Under the pieces are notes generated by a model. The model was not told the origin of the DNA and searched no databases. It was given only the letters and a program-made list of their open reading frames with translations. Both the position numbers and the translations under genes were made by a program. Below, piece by piece: positions 33,901-34,363 of a DNA stretch of 34,363 nt. Source of the stretch: Schoenoplectus triqueter (taxonomy: Eukaryota; Streptophyta; Magnoliopsida; Poales; Cyperaceae); assembly GCA_964058805.1 (NCBI GenBank), contig CAXKVV010001902.1, forward strand, positions 1-34,363, in the 5' to 3' direction. The first letter of the stretch is position 1. The number at the start of each line of letters is the position of its first letter.

Positions 33901-34185
33901 GTATGTACTAGTCAACCCAAGTCAATATCAATATCAGTATCTGCATCAGCATCAGCATCAGCATCTGCATCAGTTATAAACCAAAGGTCCTTAATCGAGC
34001 AATAAATACTTTTAGTTAATATAGTATCACTAAAATTATAAATGGTGGCCGATCGATTCTATCACTCAGGCAATGTGACTATAATTAAATATAAATAAAT
34101 TCATAAGATTCTGAAACTTCACTATAGTATATTGCTAACACAGACTGTGACAGCTTGGATATTTGTCATTCGATGATGGTACTGT
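30911..34185. other. Intergenic DNA upstream of the right-edge gene
   Basis: AT-rich, no gene recognised. A more balanced part at 32480-32930 carries a 66-codon frame without family features. At 33000-33150 the phrase AAATAAATGATGAGATGA occurs twice about 90 bp apart. Frames at 30961 and 33745 are not supported: the latter owes its serine/alanine run to a GCATCA microsatellite (33930-33972). Confidence 0.5.
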
Positions 34186-34190
34186 GCATC

Positions 34191-34198
34191 TATTTAAG
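34191..34198 (+). promoter_or_regulatory. TATA box of the right-edge gene
   Basis: TATTTAAG stands 108 bp upstream of the ATG at 34299, with an A/C-rich leader between them, as usual for a plant promoter. Confidence 0.55.
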
Positions 34199-34298
34199 TT
34201 GAAGCTTTCGTTGAGTCATTAGGAACTCAATAAAAGCCCCCAACAAGTAACACAAAGTACACAAATCCTCTTTACTTGAGAAATAATTGGAAAATAAA

Positions 34299-34363
34299 AT
34301 GAAGCTCGTTTTATTGTTCTTGTTCCTCTTTTTATTAGTGCCTGTGATCCAATCTTCACTTAC
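34299..34363 (+). CDS. N-terminus of a secreted or ER-targeted protein, cut by the window
   Basis: The ATG lies in an AAAATAAA context and opens MKLVLLFLFLFLLVPVIQSS. This is a classic signal peptide: Lys at position 2, a Leu/Phe/Val-rich core and a small-residue cleavage region near QSS. Only 21 complete codons are visible, so the mature protein and family cannot be named. The upstream TATA box supports a real gene start. Confidence 0.6.
   Translation, partial: MKLVLLFLFLFLLVPVIQSSL

Noticed and set aside
33745..34005. 86-codon frame with a Ser/Ala run
   Set aside because: The run is made by a GCATCA microsatellite and the rest has no family features. It also lies upstream of a separate, better supported gene start at 34299.
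1..34363. tRNA, rRNA or other structured RNA genes
   Set aside because: No tRNA-like A/B boxes with a foldable cloverleaf and no rRNA-like sequence were noticed by eye. A covariance-model scan would be needed to exclude them.

Overview
The window reads as plant nuclear DNA, most likely a eudicot. It is very AT-rich, has genes split by short GT-AG introns, CT/GA microsatellites, TATA boxes of plant type, and transposon families known from plants (Mutator-like elements with a plant mobile domain, a BED-finger hAT element, several MITEs). No species can be named from the sequence.

Layout: 1-2940 is AT-rich intergenic DNA with one interspersed repeat. 3186-7712 is the only host gene seen in full: a TPX2-like spindle/microtubule protein in about 13 coding exons on the + strand (about 399 residues). 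7713-10240 is 3' flank and spacer. 10240-18769 is a damaged Mutator-like element (MULE-A) that keeps a ten-exon plant mobile domain (PMD) pseudogene on the - strand and its right terminus. It has lost the transposase half and the left terminus. A 4.66-kb hAT element (13379-18039) sits in the 5'UTR intron of that PMD gene, flanked by a perfect 8-bp target duplication ACTAATAT. 18770-24864 is a MITE-rich spacer with a small GC-rich island that may hold an orphan first exon. 24874-30084 is a second element, MULE-B, with both termini and a perfect 9-bp target duplication CAGAAAAGC. It lies in the opposite orientation to A and carries a PMD gene (+) and a MURA-type transposase (-) in convergent order. 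30094-34298 is intergenic DNA with a foldback MITE. At 34299 the first 21 codons of a secreted or ER-targeted protein begin and run off the window.

The most interesting system is the two-gene MULE. Both ends carry a tandem array of three copies of a GC-rich 27-bp near-perfect palindrome (arm AAACGCGCCACTG) lying directly upstream of a TATA box. The left array faces the PMD gene and the right array faces the MURA gene, so terminus, presumed transposase-binding array and promoter are one unit at each end. Neither copy can now make intact proteins. MULE-A keeps the complete PMD 3' end but no MURA. MULE-B keeps MURA but has an internal deletion near 27630 that removed the 3' ends of both convergent genes. 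Together they define a parental element: TIR, palindromes, PMD gene, inverted MURA gene, palindromes, TIR. Several premature stops are C-to-T type and lie at different codons in the two copies, as expected for independent decay of silenced, methylated DNA.
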